64,000 nt of DNA from Nematostella vectensis. Its lineage: Eukaryota; Cnidaria; Anthozoa; Actiniaria; Edwardsiidae. Below are positions 12,405 to 23,620 of the stretch, piece by piece. The notes beneath the pieces are model-generated. The model was given only the letters and a program-made list of their open reading frames with translations, was not told the DNA's origin and made no database searches. Every line of letters begins with the position of its first letter. Position 1 is the first letter of the stretch. A program made the position numbers and the translations under genes. The stretch covers positions 7,041,181-7,105,180 of the forward strand of contig NC_064040.1 of the NCBI RefSeq assembly GCF_932526225.1, in the 5' to 3' direction.

Positions 12405-13815
12405 CTCATGTTACGACTGCAAAGATATGATCTTCAATTTGAGTACCTACCAGGAAAGTTCCTTGTTGTAGCTGATACACTGTCAACAGAAACACCACTA
12501 GTGATATCGATAATGAGGTTGAAATACTTGTTAATATGATCAAAGCTTCTCTTCCAGTGACAGAGAACAGATGGAAAGAGATAGCCGATGCAACTCTAGC
12601 AGACAGAGAACTACAAGATGTAATCAAGCATTTGAACTGTGGTTGGGAACAAGGGCCATTTCCCAAGCCATACTATCACTTCCGTGGTGAGTTAACTGTA
12701 GTTGATGGTGTGATGCTAAAGGGTAATAGGGTTGTTATTCCCACAGCTCTAAGACAAGACATGTCCACGAAGGCCACATGGGCATTGAGAAATACAGGCG
12801 AAGGGCTCGAGAACTTCTTCACTGGCAAAACATGAATCAAGATATAGAGAATCTGGTAAGCAAGTGTGGAGTTTGTCAGAGATACAGACACCAACAACAG
12901 AAAGAACCTCTTTAGCCACATGAGGTACCAAATGAACCATGGATGAAAGTAGGTGCTGACCTCTTCCAACTTGATGGTAAGGACTATTTACTTGTGATAG
13001 ACTATATGTCAAACTACCCTGAAGTAGCACTGCTGATTGGTAACACAAAAACAACCGCAGTAGTCGACCACATGACATCATTCTTTGCAAGGCACGGGAT
13101 TCCTCGCACTATTGTAACAGATGGCGGACCACAATTCATAAGTGACGAATTTGATGCTTTTGTGAAGTCATATGGAAGTGTACATACTTTTTCTGATCCA
13201 TAATACCCCAAAGGAAATGGACAAGCAGAGAAAGGAGTTCAGATTGTAGAAAACTTACTCAAAAAGTCAGTTGAAAGCAAGGAGGATACATATTTGGCAT
13301 TGTTAGCCTACAGAACACACCCTTAGCTTGTGGAAAGTCTCCTGCTGAACGATGAATCGCAAGTTGAGAACAAAGCTACCAAGTGCTTCCACTATAAGCC
13401 ACAAACATGTCTTCGTGCAAAACAAGAAAGACTTAAACAGAAACAGTTCTATGATATTAAGTCTAAACCATTGAGACCGTTAGATAAAAACGAGACGGCA
13501 AGAATGCATGAAAAGAATTGCTGGAGCAAGAAAGCTGTTATCTGTAAGAAACTGACAGACCGCTCTTACAAAGTCAAGGCAGAGGATGGTGGAGTCTATG
13601 TGAGAAATCGTATCCACCTACTACCCACAAAGGAGAAGTTTGAAGAGCTTCCAGTTACTGTTGATGATGAGTCAAATTCTGTGATGAGTCCAGAAAGCAA
13701 GACACAACAGGTGGTAAATACACCTCAGAAAGGTACTGTTGTTGATAAAGATCCAGTCGTGCCTAGATCTCAGAGACAAATTAACAAACCACAAAGACTC
13801 ATTGAAGAATTCTAG
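12405..13815 (+). pseudogene. Gypsy RNase H tail and integrase, multiply interrupted
   Basis: Around 12410-12490 one frame reads RYDLQFEYLPGK followed by VVADTLS, the classic end of gypsy RNase H. The integrase zinc region includes CGVCQRYR near 12870. The core has the first acidic residue in the context KVGADLFQLDG, the second in VTDGGPQF, and the third in YPKGNGQAEKG. Stops interrupt it at several points. The final open part, 13330-13815, is basic and ends in the usual divergent tail. Confidence 0.88.
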
Positions 13816-13920
13816 ACATGTTTAATAGAACATGAACATTTCTCTCTGAGCATTAGTTGTTGTTAAGTCCATTAGATTTCGTTACAGTTATTTAGCTTAT
13901 GTTTTTCTTAAAGGGAAAGA

Positions 13921-14095
13921 TGTAATAATATGTCACGCTATACTTTTGTTACGCGATTCACATCCGGGCTCTGTGTGTGTAATAAATTCAACATGGCGGC
14001 GTTCACCATGCGGTCGTTTGTCTGACTCGTATATTTCAAAAAATAAGTATCTGTCTTCGCGTCGCGTTATGCACCAGGGGTAATCGCGTGTTACA
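13921..14095 (+). repeat. 3' LTR of the gypsy element
   Basis: 175-bp segment starting TGTAATAATATG and ending GCGTGTTACA, i.e. 5'-TG...CA-3' with TGTAA/TTACA terminal inverted repeats. It is preceded directly by the purine-rich AAAGGGAAAGA, the expected polypurine tract, and contains an internal AATAAA at about 13981. I found no second copy upstream, so this is inferred from its termini and position. Confidence 0.72.
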
Positions 14096-14902
14096 ACCGA
14101 GTCTTCGACAAGTCATTTTACCATTCTAGTGATTTTGATAGTATCCGTCTTTGCAAACGCGCACTAAATGGTCCTTTCATTAGGCAGACAGCCTGTTAAT
14201 GTTCTCAAACCGTGTAAACAATGTCATGTTTGCGGTTTATGCTGGTTCCATCATTGTTTTCCTGTCATTTTGAAGTGGACTCGGATCATTTAGTTATATT
14301 TTCTCATTAGTTTTATTGTCATATACAGGTAGTGATGCCTCACAGGGTTGTTCAACAGGATGGGGCGATCGGGTATTTATCGGGTGATAGTCCACCCAGA
14401 GATTGTCCTTTTCTTTTGCCTTCTTACGCCACATCACAACCGTTGGCGATTGCACGGGATTTGTCATTGAGGTTACACGCTGCTTTGATCAGCAGAAAAG
14501 GTAATGTACATAACAATGCAACATCCCTTAGCGCTTGTGACACGCGTAGCCATGTGGTATACCTGTTGAAATTGCTAGTTACCAGGCCATGCGCAGCAGG
14601 GCTTGGTTTGTAGTCAACGGAACACGAATAAAACACGGTGTAAGAAGCGGGATTTTGCACAATAAAAAGGCAAGAATACTGAGATAAATGTTCAATTCAT
14701 ATGCAACGGGCATTTATTTGCATCTTTATATTGATTTTGGCAATCATTTCGGCACATTTGCCGACTACGTATAGCCGCCATCTGGGGTCTGGGTCGAGTA
14801 GGAATGTAGACCGGTCAGGTTTCTGTGTAGCTCCTTAAACTTCCTACAAAATATAACTACAAATTCGGAACTGGCCTCAAATCTCCCAAATATCAGAGCC
14901 AA
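14096..14902. other. No gene recognised; probable 5' flank/UTR of LINE
   Basis: Nothing identifiable between the gypsy LTR and the LINE ORF1. An open frame at 14332-14613 has no recognisable motif. Part of this stretch may be the 5' UTR of the LINE that follows. Confidence 0.4.
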
Positions 14903-15352
14903 ATGTCTAAGGAAGCTAGAAAACAGACAAAGATGAGCTCGAGTTCATCACAAACCGACGAGGGTGAAGTAAATGGTCTTCTATCGGGTGCCGGAGAGTG
15001 TAATGGCTGCCGCGTGGTTCTTTACGAGATAAATAAGAAGTTGGATATTATTCTCGCTCTCGATGTAAAGAAGATGAAAGAGGACATGGACGAACTAAAA
15101 AAATCGTTAGATTTCAAGGATGCTGAGCTTGAAGTGGAAAAGGAAAAGACAGTGCAGCTGGAAAAGGATATAACTACCTTGAAGCAATCTGTCGAGATTC
15201 TGAAAGGAAATTTGGAGGAGGTGAAATACAAGTCAATTCGACACTTATTCTTTAGGCTTATTCTCGACGGAGTAATATTAAATTGTTCGGGCTTAAGTAG
15301 GAAGACGAAGAGACCCCACAACAAACTGAAGCCATATCGAGACAAGCCTTAA
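14903..15352 (+). pseudogene. LINE ORF1-like coiled-coil protein, truncated
   Basis: 149 codons with a start in a reasonable context. A Ser-rich N-terminus is followed by a short CNGC motif (residues 33-36) and a long heptad-like coiled coil rich in K, E and L (about residues 45-115). Its place directly before an endonuclease ORF on the same strand and its coiled-coil character fit L1-type ORF1 proteins. The C-terminal part after residue about 115 looks unrelated, suggesting truncation by deletion or frameshift. Assignment rests on context as much as on sequence. Confidence 0.6.
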
Positions 15353-15504
15353 TTGACCGAATGTGAGTATATTTACCTGCTTGATGGAACCGTATTTATG
15401 TTTTTTCAATGTTTTCTCCTTATTTTGGGGTGTTACTGAGCATAAAGTATTGCGATTAGCCAACATAGTTACGATGTACAAAATTTGCAAGTCAATTTAT
15501 AACA

Positions 15505-16199
15505 ATGTTCAACAGTGGTGAATTAGGCTTTGGGCTAATGCCCTTAAATGTCAGGGGAATACGTGATTCTAAGAAAAGGAAAAAAATGTTTAATTGGATT
15601 GCTAAACATAAAGGCCTTAGCGGAATTACTTTCCTACAGGAAATTCATAGCTATAAAGATTGTGAACATTTGTGGCAAAATATGTTTCGTGTCGATTTTT
15701 TCATGTCCCATGGCACCACGGACAGCAGGGGAGTGGCAGTGATATTTGGGTGTGATGTGGATTAGAGATTCTCAACACATGCATTGATCCTAATGGGCGC
15801 TTCGTAATCTTGAGTTGAATTATTCAAGGGAGAGTTTTTGCTGGCAAATCTATACGCTCCAAACGATGAAAAAAATCAAGTTCCTTTTTTCAGGAAATCA
15901 GTACTAAATTTCTATCTATGTCAACATCATCTGAAATACCTATCATAATTGGAGGAGATATAAATTTCTTCTTTGATATTGAATTGGCGGCATACGGGGG
16001 CAATCCGGTTATTAAAACGCGTTCTGTTAATGCGGTAGAAAGTATTATGGAAGAATTAGATTTGTGTGATATTTTTAGGGTACGATACCCAGATAGTAAG
16101 AAATTCACATGGTCAGGCAAAGCACAGGGAAAAGCTTCTAGGAACAAGGAATCAATCTTCCGAAGGTTGGATTATTTTCTTATATCAGACTGTTGTTGA
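15505..16199 (+). pseudogene. LINE ORF2 AP-endonuclease domain, frame-disrupted
   Basis: The frame opens with LNVRGIRDSKKRKKMFNWI, the typical N-terminus of L1-clade endonucleases. It continues with the FLQE motif bearing the catalytic Glu, passes a stop at 15763 and a frame change, and resumes with LLANLYAPN near 15840. PIIIGGDINFF (the GGDFN-type motif) follows near 15945 and RRLDYFLISD near 16160. The final motif is followed at once by copia-derived sequence. Confidence 0.87.
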
Positions 16200-18030
16200 G
16201 TTATGTTTATAATGACGTAACCTAATTTTGCATTCTGGGTAATCGTCAAATTTTTGGGACATTTACGGATGCTGAAATTGAAAGATACGATCTTGCCATC
16301 GACAGATGCGCCTGACGCGACAAAGAACGAAGAATGCTATGCGGAACTTATACAGTTCTTAGACGATAAAAGCCTCTCACTAGTAATGAGAGAAGCTACT
16401 GACGACGGCAGGAAAGCCTTAAAGATACTACGGGAGTTTTATGCGAGCCAAAGCAAGCCTCGTATCATAACACTGTACACTGAACTAACATCACTCGAAA
16501 TGGGAGTAAACGAAACAGTCACCGAGTATTTAATTCGTGCTGAGAAGGCTATCACTGCCCTCAGAAACGCAAAGGAAACACTCAGTGATGGGTTGATCAT
16601 CGCAATGATTCTGAAAGGGTTACCAGAATCCTATAAACCGCTAGCAATCACTCAAAGCGCTGGGGAGATATCATTCTCTACATTCAAAGGTCACCTGAGA
16701 ATCTATGAAGAAACAGAGAAATTTTGCAGTAAGGGGAAAGCAGACCAAGTAATGAAGGCTGCGTCTCCAGCACCACGTGCATGTTATGGTTGTGGTCAAA
16801 CTTCGCACATCAGGGACTGCCCAAAGAAAAGTGAAACAACAAAATGGTGCAACTATCACAAGAGTTCTACCCATTCAGATGGAGAATGTAATAGGCACCA
16901 ACAGAAAGGAGACACAACAAAGAAAGTTTCTGTTATGGATGATACAGAAAATAATGAGGAGGAACATACTTTCACATTTAATGTGAAGGATCACAGTAAC
17001 AAAGTTCTCAACAACCCCAAGGGCATGCTTGTTGACACTGGGGCTACATCTCATGTCGTTACAACTGATACGATCACAAGGATCGATGGAACATTCAAAC
17101 CAAGTGAACATTGTATGGAATTAGCTGATGGAACAAGGACCAGGAACATTGCCGTAAAGCGAGGAGACGCAATGGTAACCCTCAAGGATGTGAATGGCAG
17201 ACATGTAAACGCTGTGCTGAAGGGAGCATTGTACATACCATCGTACCCCCAAGACATCTTCTCTGTGAAGGCTGCAACTGCAAATGGGGCAGAAGTGAAG
17301 TTTCAAACTGGACAGAATGAACTCATCCATAAGGATGGTACTGCATTTACAATTGAGGAACATAATAAGTTGTACTATTTGAACACTGTAGAACCATTTT
17401 ATGGTAATGACAGCTATGATAAGGTAAGCGTTTCACGTGACATATACACATGGCATGAAATTTCAGGCCACTGCAACTTTGAGGATGTCTTAAAGACAAA
17501 GGAGGTAGTAGAGGGAATGAATATGTCTGGAAAGATAGATAAGTCTAAGCTAACTTGCAACACCTGCATCGAGGGGAAGTTTGTAAATAACAGAAATAGA
17601 AAGCCAGATGCTAGGGCTACCAGACCCTTAGAGAGGGTTCACACTGACCTGGTGGGCCCAATAAACCCAGTATCAAGGGAGGGTTTTAAGTACAGATGAT
17701 TATTCTGGGGCAGTATTTGTGTATTTTCTCAAAGAGAAAAATGATTCAGTGCAAGCAGCTCAGAAATTCTTAGCAGATTCTGCCCCTTATGGAGAAATTA
17801 AATGGATGTGCATACGGTCAGATAATGGGGGCGAGTTTATTAGCGATGATTTTCAGGCACTTCTCCGAGAGAGATCCATTAAACATGAGTTATTATGTCC
17901 CCATTCCCCACATCAGAATGGAACAGCTGAAAGGCAGTGGCGAACCCTGTTTGAGATGGGCAGATGTTTGCTCATAGAGAAACAGGTGCCAAAGTTTTTG
18001 TGGCCATATGCAGTTCAAACTGCTGCACAT
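16200..18030 (+). mobile_element. Ty1/copia gag-pol fragment inserted in the LINE
   Basis: A gag-protease-integrase fragment without reverse transcriptase, RNase H or recognisable full LTRs. The left boundary at about 16197 abuts the LINE endonuclease; TGTTGAGTTATG there could be an LTR start but is unconfirmed. The right boundary at about 18033 lies inside the integrase region. The reading frame is open for 481 codons, so it decayed less than the neighbouring LINE, consistent with younger insertion. Confidence 0.88.
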
Positions 18031-18033
18031 TAG
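16254..18033 (+). pseudogene. Copia gag, protease and integrase, frameshifted at about 17697
   Basis: Residues 1-160 are a UBN2-type copia gag (for example SLEMGVNETVTEYL and MILKGLPESYKPL). Residues 175-188 hold the zinc knuckle CYGCGQTSHIRDC. Near residue 260 is the protease site LVDTGATSHVV with an intact D-T-G. Residues 400-460 are the GAG-pre-integrase region with an HXnCXXC zinc site (CNTCIEGK). The integrase core starts with HTDLVGPI. A short deletion/frameshift at 17697 truncates the frame. Integrase continues in the next open stretch (17719-18033) with RSDNGGEF and the third acidic motif QNGTAERQWR, then stops. The start at 16254 is only the first in-frame codon; the real gag N-terminus is missing. 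Confidence 0.9.
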
Positions 18034-18189
18034 GAAAAGGTGCTATAAGATAAATCAGATAAAAATATGTTTTTCAATTATAAGTTTAGAGTTATGAAAC
18101 TACATACAGATAGTGTTAAGATCTTAGGTATCTGCTTTTCGCATAATGAAGGTTTGATCAAGAAGCATAATTTTGATAGGGTGAAATTT

Positions 18190-18382
18190 TGAAAACAACT
18201 CTTAATATATGGAGGTCAAGGACTCTCACACTAATGGGGAAAGTTATAGTTATACGCCCGTTGGCTATTTTGAAAAACAACTCTTAATATATGGAGGTCA
18301 AGAACTCCCACACTAATGGGGAAAGTTATAGTTGTACGCACGTTGGCTTTATCTAAGATTATCTAAGATAAAGCCAACGTGC
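18190..18382 (+). repeat. Tandem duplication plus hairpin inside LINE remnant
   Basis: A segment containing AACTCTTAATATATGGAGGT and GGGGAAAGTTATAGTT occurs twice in tandem (about 18196-18275 and 18275-18350). It is followed by an inverted repeat with 17-bp perfect arms (18338-18354 and 18366-18382) around an 11-base loop. This looks like a slippage or template-switch rearrangement after insertion. Confidence 0.85.
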
Positions 18383-18751
18383 TTTAACATCAGTGTTCAA
18401 ATTTACTCCCGCCACCTGCTTTTGCGGCAAAGGTTAAATCAATCATATTAGATTTTCTCTGGTAAAAAGCCAAAGGTAAAATATAAGACATTGATAGCTG
18501 ACCTAGAGTTTGGAGGCTTACGTATGCGATTGTAAAGGCGAGGCAAATACGATGGGCAATTAGGTTAATTGACGACACTGTTAAAACATGGAAGATTATT
18601 CCTAACATACAGCTAGCCTCAGTTGGTGGCAAGGCAGGGATTGGGGTTAACTTTGATAAAAAAAGATTGCCGGGTGATCTCTTGAGATTTTACAATTCAA
18701 TTTTAACCACTTGGTCAGATTGGGTTGTGCACCTATAATTAGGGAGCCATT

Positions 18752-19636
18752 TTGTATCAACCGTTATGGAATAACAAATACATTTCAAGTGCCATTTTTA
18801 ATCAAATTTCATTAATTAAAAGGGGCTTCATAGTAGTGGCTGATCTAATTGATGAAAATGGTGTTTTCCTATGGGACTACGCAACGTCTAAAGGTTTTAA
18901 AGAACATGAGTTTTTCCAGTGGTTTTCCCTAATTAAGAGTATTCCGAGTGAATGGAAGTCAGTATTAAGGGACCGATCTCTACTCTCTGCTACAAACTGC
19001 AAGCGAGCCTCTGTTATTATTAATGGCGAGTTTGTAGACCTTAATAAAATATAACACAAATCCATCAATTCTGATATGATAAGCCGTTGTGCAGAATCAC
19101 CAACAGCACAGATAAGTATCAGGAATAAGCTAGAGTTAGATGCAGACTCAGATCTTGAGTGGAAAGAAATCTATTTGCGTATATATAAAACTACTAATAA
19201 CACGTATTTGAGGTCTTTCCAGTACAAGATTTTGAATAATATTCTTTATTTAAATGCACAGTTGTATAAATTCAAGCTCGTTGATTCTCCACGCTGCTCG
19301 CGCTGTATGGACCACATAGAAACAATGGTCCATCTATTTGCTGAATGTGTGATAGTTAAGAATTTGTATTTACAGCTAAAAAACACACTGATAAAGTACA
19401 ATCTAACCCTTCCAGACCTTAACCCTAAAAACATCATTTTAGGGGTAGAAAATTGTCAGTTAATAAACTTGATACTGCTACTCTTTAAGAATTATGTGTA
19501 TAAGGTGCGAGGTGGTACTCCATTACTTCAATGCATGCTTGTAAAAATACGCCAGTATGAGTTGATTGAGCGTTTGTGTGCATTGCAAAACAACTCCCTG
19601 CAGCTGCACCTGGCTAAATGGAACAAAAATATATGA
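18752..19636 (+). pseudogene. LINE ORF2 C-terminal region with zinc-ribbon motif
   Basis: Two open stretches (18752-19054 and 19076-19636) in one path, separated by a stop. The second carries the zf-RVT type motif CSRCMDHIETMVHLFAEC (near residues 75-92), typical of the region after reverse transcriptase in L1/Tx1-like and other LINEs. The preceding segment 18100-18700 has LINE-like pieces (for example KILGICFSHNEG) but several stops. Confidence 0.85.
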
Positions 19637-19986
19637 GATGATTGAGTCTTAAATAGATTTCAGTTGAACAATATTAATATATATTTGATTTAGTAAAGTA
19701 TGTTGCTCAGTAAATGGGGAAGAGGGGACTTCTGTTTTTGTCTTCTTTGGGGGAGGGGAGGGGGAGAAAGGGGGAGGGATGGGAGGTTAGAGCTGGAAAA
19801 AAGGGAGACTAAAGTTTCAAATTGAAATGTAATTTACAAGTTAAAAAAAGTCTATAATCTATTAATGTAAAGGAAATAATAAATGGAAAACTTTGTAATA
19901 ATGGGAAATTCTGTAACAAAAATGTAAAAACAATCATAGAAAATCTCCAATAACAAGCAAAAAAAAAAATAATAATAATAGCCACC

Positions 19987-20565
19987 ATGGCAAAATCGCT
20001 CCCAACGCCCCAACCCCTCGAAATGCAGGAAGATATGGCCACCAACTGGGAAATATTCAAAGACAGCTGGGAAAACTATATTATCGCAACGGAATTAAAC
20101 AAGAAATCGGATACAATCGTGGTAGCGACTCTCTTGACAGTCATGGGCAAAGATTGCTACAGAATTTACAAGAATTTGCATCTCACCGATGATGAACGAA
20201 AGTCCCCCACATCTATTCTGGAGAACTTAGGTGAGGAATTCAAGTCCAAGAGAAACATTATATATGAGAGGTACTTGTACTTTTGCACCGTCCAAGAGCC
20301 TAGTGAAAGCTTTGACCGTTTCTTGAACAGACTCAGAGATCGCATTGCCAAATGCAAGTACACTGCTCTTGAGAATGAAATGTTAAGGGAGGGATTGTAT
20401 TTGGAGTTAACAACAGTGACACTTGAGGCCTTCTATGAGAAAAAGAACTAGACCTGGACAAAGCAATAAACATTTGTCGCACAAGTGAAATGGCAGTTAT
20501 ACAGCTTCACAAAATGGAGCCGAAGATACGAAGCAAAACAAGTACAAATCAAGACCTTAAGGGAG
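19987..20565 (+). pseudogene. Ty3/gypsy gag fragment, frameshifted
   Basis: ATG in the good context GCCACCATGG. The 154-codon frame is a gypsy gag N-terminal region (NWEIFKDSWENYIIATEL, LLTVMGKDCYRIY, ESFDRFLNRLRDRIAKC). It then shifts frame near 20445, where the continuation reads LDLDKAINICRTSEMAVIQL, ending near 20560. There is no protease or pol. It is similar in style to the gag of the 11.3-14.1 kb element (SFEQFVTDLKTKSQSC there), but it contributes the N-terminal half which that copy lacks. Confidence 0.82.
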
Positions 20566-20599
20566 CATGATTTGGGTCAAACCAACCTAAATCAATGGT

Positions 20600-22145
20600 T
20601 CAATAAGGATGGATTGGCCGCACATGCTTCGTCCAGGAAAGACAGTGAAAACAAAGGTTGTGTGTACATTTGCCGCTCTGTTTTAGGAGAGGATGTCATC
20701 AAAGGTCTAGATAAAGCTAACACAACAAATACGCAAGGATGTTAAGGAATGGATAAATCCATAATATTTTAGTTTAGTAAAATCTACTCAAATACTATCA
20801 CAAATACTGCAATCTGACTGGCTCTGTACTCCCTATCTATCTAGGGATAGATAGTGAGTTGCAAAAACCTCGCATGCAGGATTTTCATTTTGTCCTAAAA
20901 AAGGAATTTTAAACAAAGAAGAAATTCTTTGAAAACCTTGAAGGTAGTATATGGGTTTTTACTAAAACAATTAAACTACACGTTCTCGTTTTCTATTTAA
21001 CAATTATACTACAAGTTCTAGTTTCCTATGAGTCGATAGTCTACAAGGTGCTTAGCCGAAAAATACCTGGCTTTTTTCACAGAAACCATTAGTGGTTGTT
21101 TATTCCTTTGCTTTCTTTTCGTCCTTTTTCACTTTTTATTTATTAAGTTTGTGGCGAAGTTTTGTTATCAAACCAGGACAACAAAATGCCAGACTAAGTT
21201 CAGGTAAAGTACTATAGTTTTCATAAACTTACTGCAATCTTCATAATGCCAAATGTACATGCTAAATGTCCTAAATGCTAAACCTTTGTATGACGTATGA
21301 CGTCATAAAGTGTTAAACATCCAACCCATCCCAAAATTATGTTTCACTGCTCAAAAAGAAAACGCCCCACAGCAAGGCCCTATGCTAAAACTACATTATA
21401 CTACAATGTACTAGGAATGAGGCACAGGGCCTAGATTCGGAAAAAAGCTATTGCCTTCCACTACTTTTAGTGGACGATAACAAAACAAATACTGTCCAGT
21501 TTCAGGGGCCCCACCACTCTCTGGACCTTAAATTTATTTTTCTAAATTTTCACTTTAGATTCTAGCACTCTAGCAGTCCCCAAAGAGACGTCAATTGTTG
21601 TAATTGAGGATAATTGTAATTGAAGACGCGTATAATAAACACATATACAAAGGAGGAAACACTTTGTCCGCACTTTCTCAATCTTAAACTTTAGTTGAAA
21701 AGCAAACTTACACATAACATTATCGAGATTTAGGCTAAAGGCTATTTGGCTTTTTCACAACCTCATCATCTCAACGAGTGATTGTTTGAATGCCAAAACT
21801 CGTAACTAATTAGTGTTTCTACTAGAATACATACATGGGTAAAGGCCACTTTCTATAGTTGTTGTAGAGAAATTTTCGAAAAAACCCAGCTGAAACCCGC
21901 TATAAAGCTCACTAAGACTAATCCAGCCGAGTTCCACTTTTGAATTAAAATGTTGCCTCGTTTCCACCCACTGGACCCAGTACTCGCGCCATGCATTCAC
22001 AGGTAGCCTAAAGCCAGATCTCCACAACATCTCCACCAGACTGTTCGAGAGGATCTATTTCATGAAAGTAACGGGCGGTACCCTCTATTCTGGGTATCTT
22101 ACTTACCTGTTTACCACCAAAACATAGGACAATCCAATCTATTTC
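20600..22145. other. No supported gene
   Basis: A short fragment at 20610-20750 has an open frame without a recognisable motif. The rest is A+T-rich sequence in which I see no exon, RNA gene or defined repeat, apart from a small CTATCTAT...ATAGATAG palindrome near 20835-20856. Confidence 0.45.
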
Positions 22146-22149
22146 CGAT

Positions 22150-22960
22150 GTCTGAAAAATTCTCGCGTTACCCTTCTTGGAAAATGTCGGAAAAACTTCA
22201 CGGATTTTTCAAAATTTTCCTGCCAAGGAAAATGCGACCAAACGGGGTTTATCATACGAGGTTAATTTTTCATGCGCTGGTCAGAAAAATATTTGGATTA
22301 TACTGGCTTTATCCTTCTCGGTAAACGCCGGGAAAACACGATGGATTTTTCAAAATTTTACTAACAAGAAAAATGCGAGGAAAATGCGACCAAACGGGGT
22401 TAATTTTCCATGCGTTTTCTGGTCAGGAAAATGTTGGATTACTCGCGTTATCCTTCTCGGTAAACGCCGGGAAAACGGGATGGATTTTTCCAAATTTCCC
22501 TACCGAGGAAAATGCAAGGAAAATGCGACCAAACAGGGTTATTATACGGGGTTAATTTGGTCAGAAAATCTTTGTATTACTCGCGTTATCCTTCTCGGTA
22601 AACGCCGGGAAACGTGGTGGATTTTTTCCAAATTTTCTTGCCAAGGGAATATGCGACCAAACGGGGTTATTTTACGGGTTTAATTTTCCATGCGTTTTCT
22701 CGTCAGGAAAATCTTTGGATTACTCGCGTTATCCTCTCGGTAAACGCCAGGGAAACGCGATTGATTTTTCCAAATTTTCCTACCAAGGAAAATGTGACCA
22801 AACGGGGTTATTATATGGGGTTAATTTTCGATGCGTTTTCTGGTCAGGAAAAGCTTTGGATTACTCGAGTTATCCTTCTTGGTAAACGCCGGAAAAAGGC
22901 GATGGGTTTTTCCAAATTCTCTTGCCGAGGAATATGCGAGGAGAATGCCTGCAATATCTC
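22150..22960 (+). repeat. Satellite-like tandem repeat, about 140-bp unit, six copies
   Basis: The words TTATCCTTCTCGGTAAACGCC, CCAAATTTTCCT and ATGCGACCAAACGGGGTT recur in order, with starts near 22165, 22310, 22449, 22586, 22729 and 22869. Copies differ by substitutions and indels, so the open frames across the array are fortuitous. The same AAAACGC-rich vocabulary continues in 22960-23150 and appears at 8880-9070. Confidence 0.93.
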
Positions 22961-23309
22961 AGATTAACGGAGCCGGACAATGTGAGATTATCTGATGTAA
23001 AAAAAATGCGAAAAACGCCATGGAAAATCTCAATTTTTACCAAGACGGGAAAATCCAAAGAATATTAAAGATAATTGCGCATTTTCTATACGTTTTCTCA
23101 GTTAGAAAATTAATGGAAAACGCTTTTTGGGCCGTGTTGCACGCGCATGGTTCCTCCACGTTTCCAGGTTTAGCCACCACGGAAACATTGTTGCGCGCCA
23201 CAAATTTTGTGTCCAGGACAGAAATAATGTTTCCACAGTGAAGTAGAAACATTTCATGTTTCCAAGCGCGTGGAAATATTGTTTCTCAAACGTATCAAAA
23301 AGGCCAATG

Positions 23310-23620
23310 GGAAAGGCACTGGACAGACGAAGAAATAGAGCGTTTAATTGTATTGTACGAGTCTAGAAAATATCTATGGGACATATACAACAAATAATAT
23401 ACAAATAGAGACTGAAAAGAGGTAGAATACGCGGGGATAGAAGAAGAGATGAAGGAATTCAAGATCAATCGGGTAGAGTTCAAGGTGAAATGGAAGGGGC
23501 TACGAAGCCAATATATGAGAGAAGCTGCCAAAGAAAGGAAAAGGAATCCTGGCTCTGTGCGAAATGAAGTATATACTTCATAGTGGCGTTGGTACGACAT
23601 GATGATATTTTTTGTGACCG
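23310..23620 (+). pseudogene. MADF (Myb/SANT-like) domain remnant of Harbinger-type transposon
   Basis: One + strand frame reads WTDEEIERLIVLYESRKYLW, then, past stops, RVEFKVKWKGLRSQY and WRWYDMMIFF. This is the spacing and aromatic pattern of a MADF domain as found in the DNA-binding protein of PIF/Harbinger transposons. Stops and probable frameshifts interrupt it. Longer open frames on the - strand across this stretch are shadows. Confidence 0.72.

Larger units (their letters stand above)
11330..14095 (+). mobile_element. Degenerate Ty3/gypsy LTR retrotransposon, 5' truncated, RT deleted, 3' LTR present
   Basis: Order: gag remnant (about 11345-11600, frameshifted near 11510), CCHC zinc knuckles and protease (11585-12322), a deletion junction, the extreme end of RNase H (about 12405-12490), integrase zinc region and catalytic core (about 12830-13330), integrase C-terminal region (13330-13815), a purine-rich tract just before 13921 and a 3' LTR (13921-14095). 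Reverse transcriptase and most of RNase H are missing between about 12330 and 12400. In-frame stops interrupt the integrase region (for example at 12914, 13201 and 13324). No matching 5' LTR was found, so the copy is truncated and non-autonomous. Confidence 0.9.
14903..19700 (+). mobile_element. L1/Tx1-like LINE, disrupted by a copia fragment and lacking its RT core
   Basis: ORF1-like coiled-coil protein (14903-15352), AP-type endonuclease at the start of ORF2 (15505-16199), then a Ty1/copia fragment (about 16200-18030). The downstream LINE half follows: a post-RT segment with many stops (18050-18720) and the ORF2 C-terminal region (18752-19636). The reverse transcriptase catalytic domain that should lie between endonuclease and C-terminal region is absent. 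So copia insertion was accompanied or followed by deletion of roughly the RT-coding length. Confidence 0.85.

Noticed and set aside
14332-14613. 93-codon + strand frame as a gene
   Set aside because: Starts just after an acceptor-like site but has no recognisable motif or partner exon; probably element flank.
22177-22967. Long overlapping open frames on the + strand
   Set aside because: They run across the 140-bp tandem repeat; the peptides merely repeat the satellite unit and shift frame between copies.
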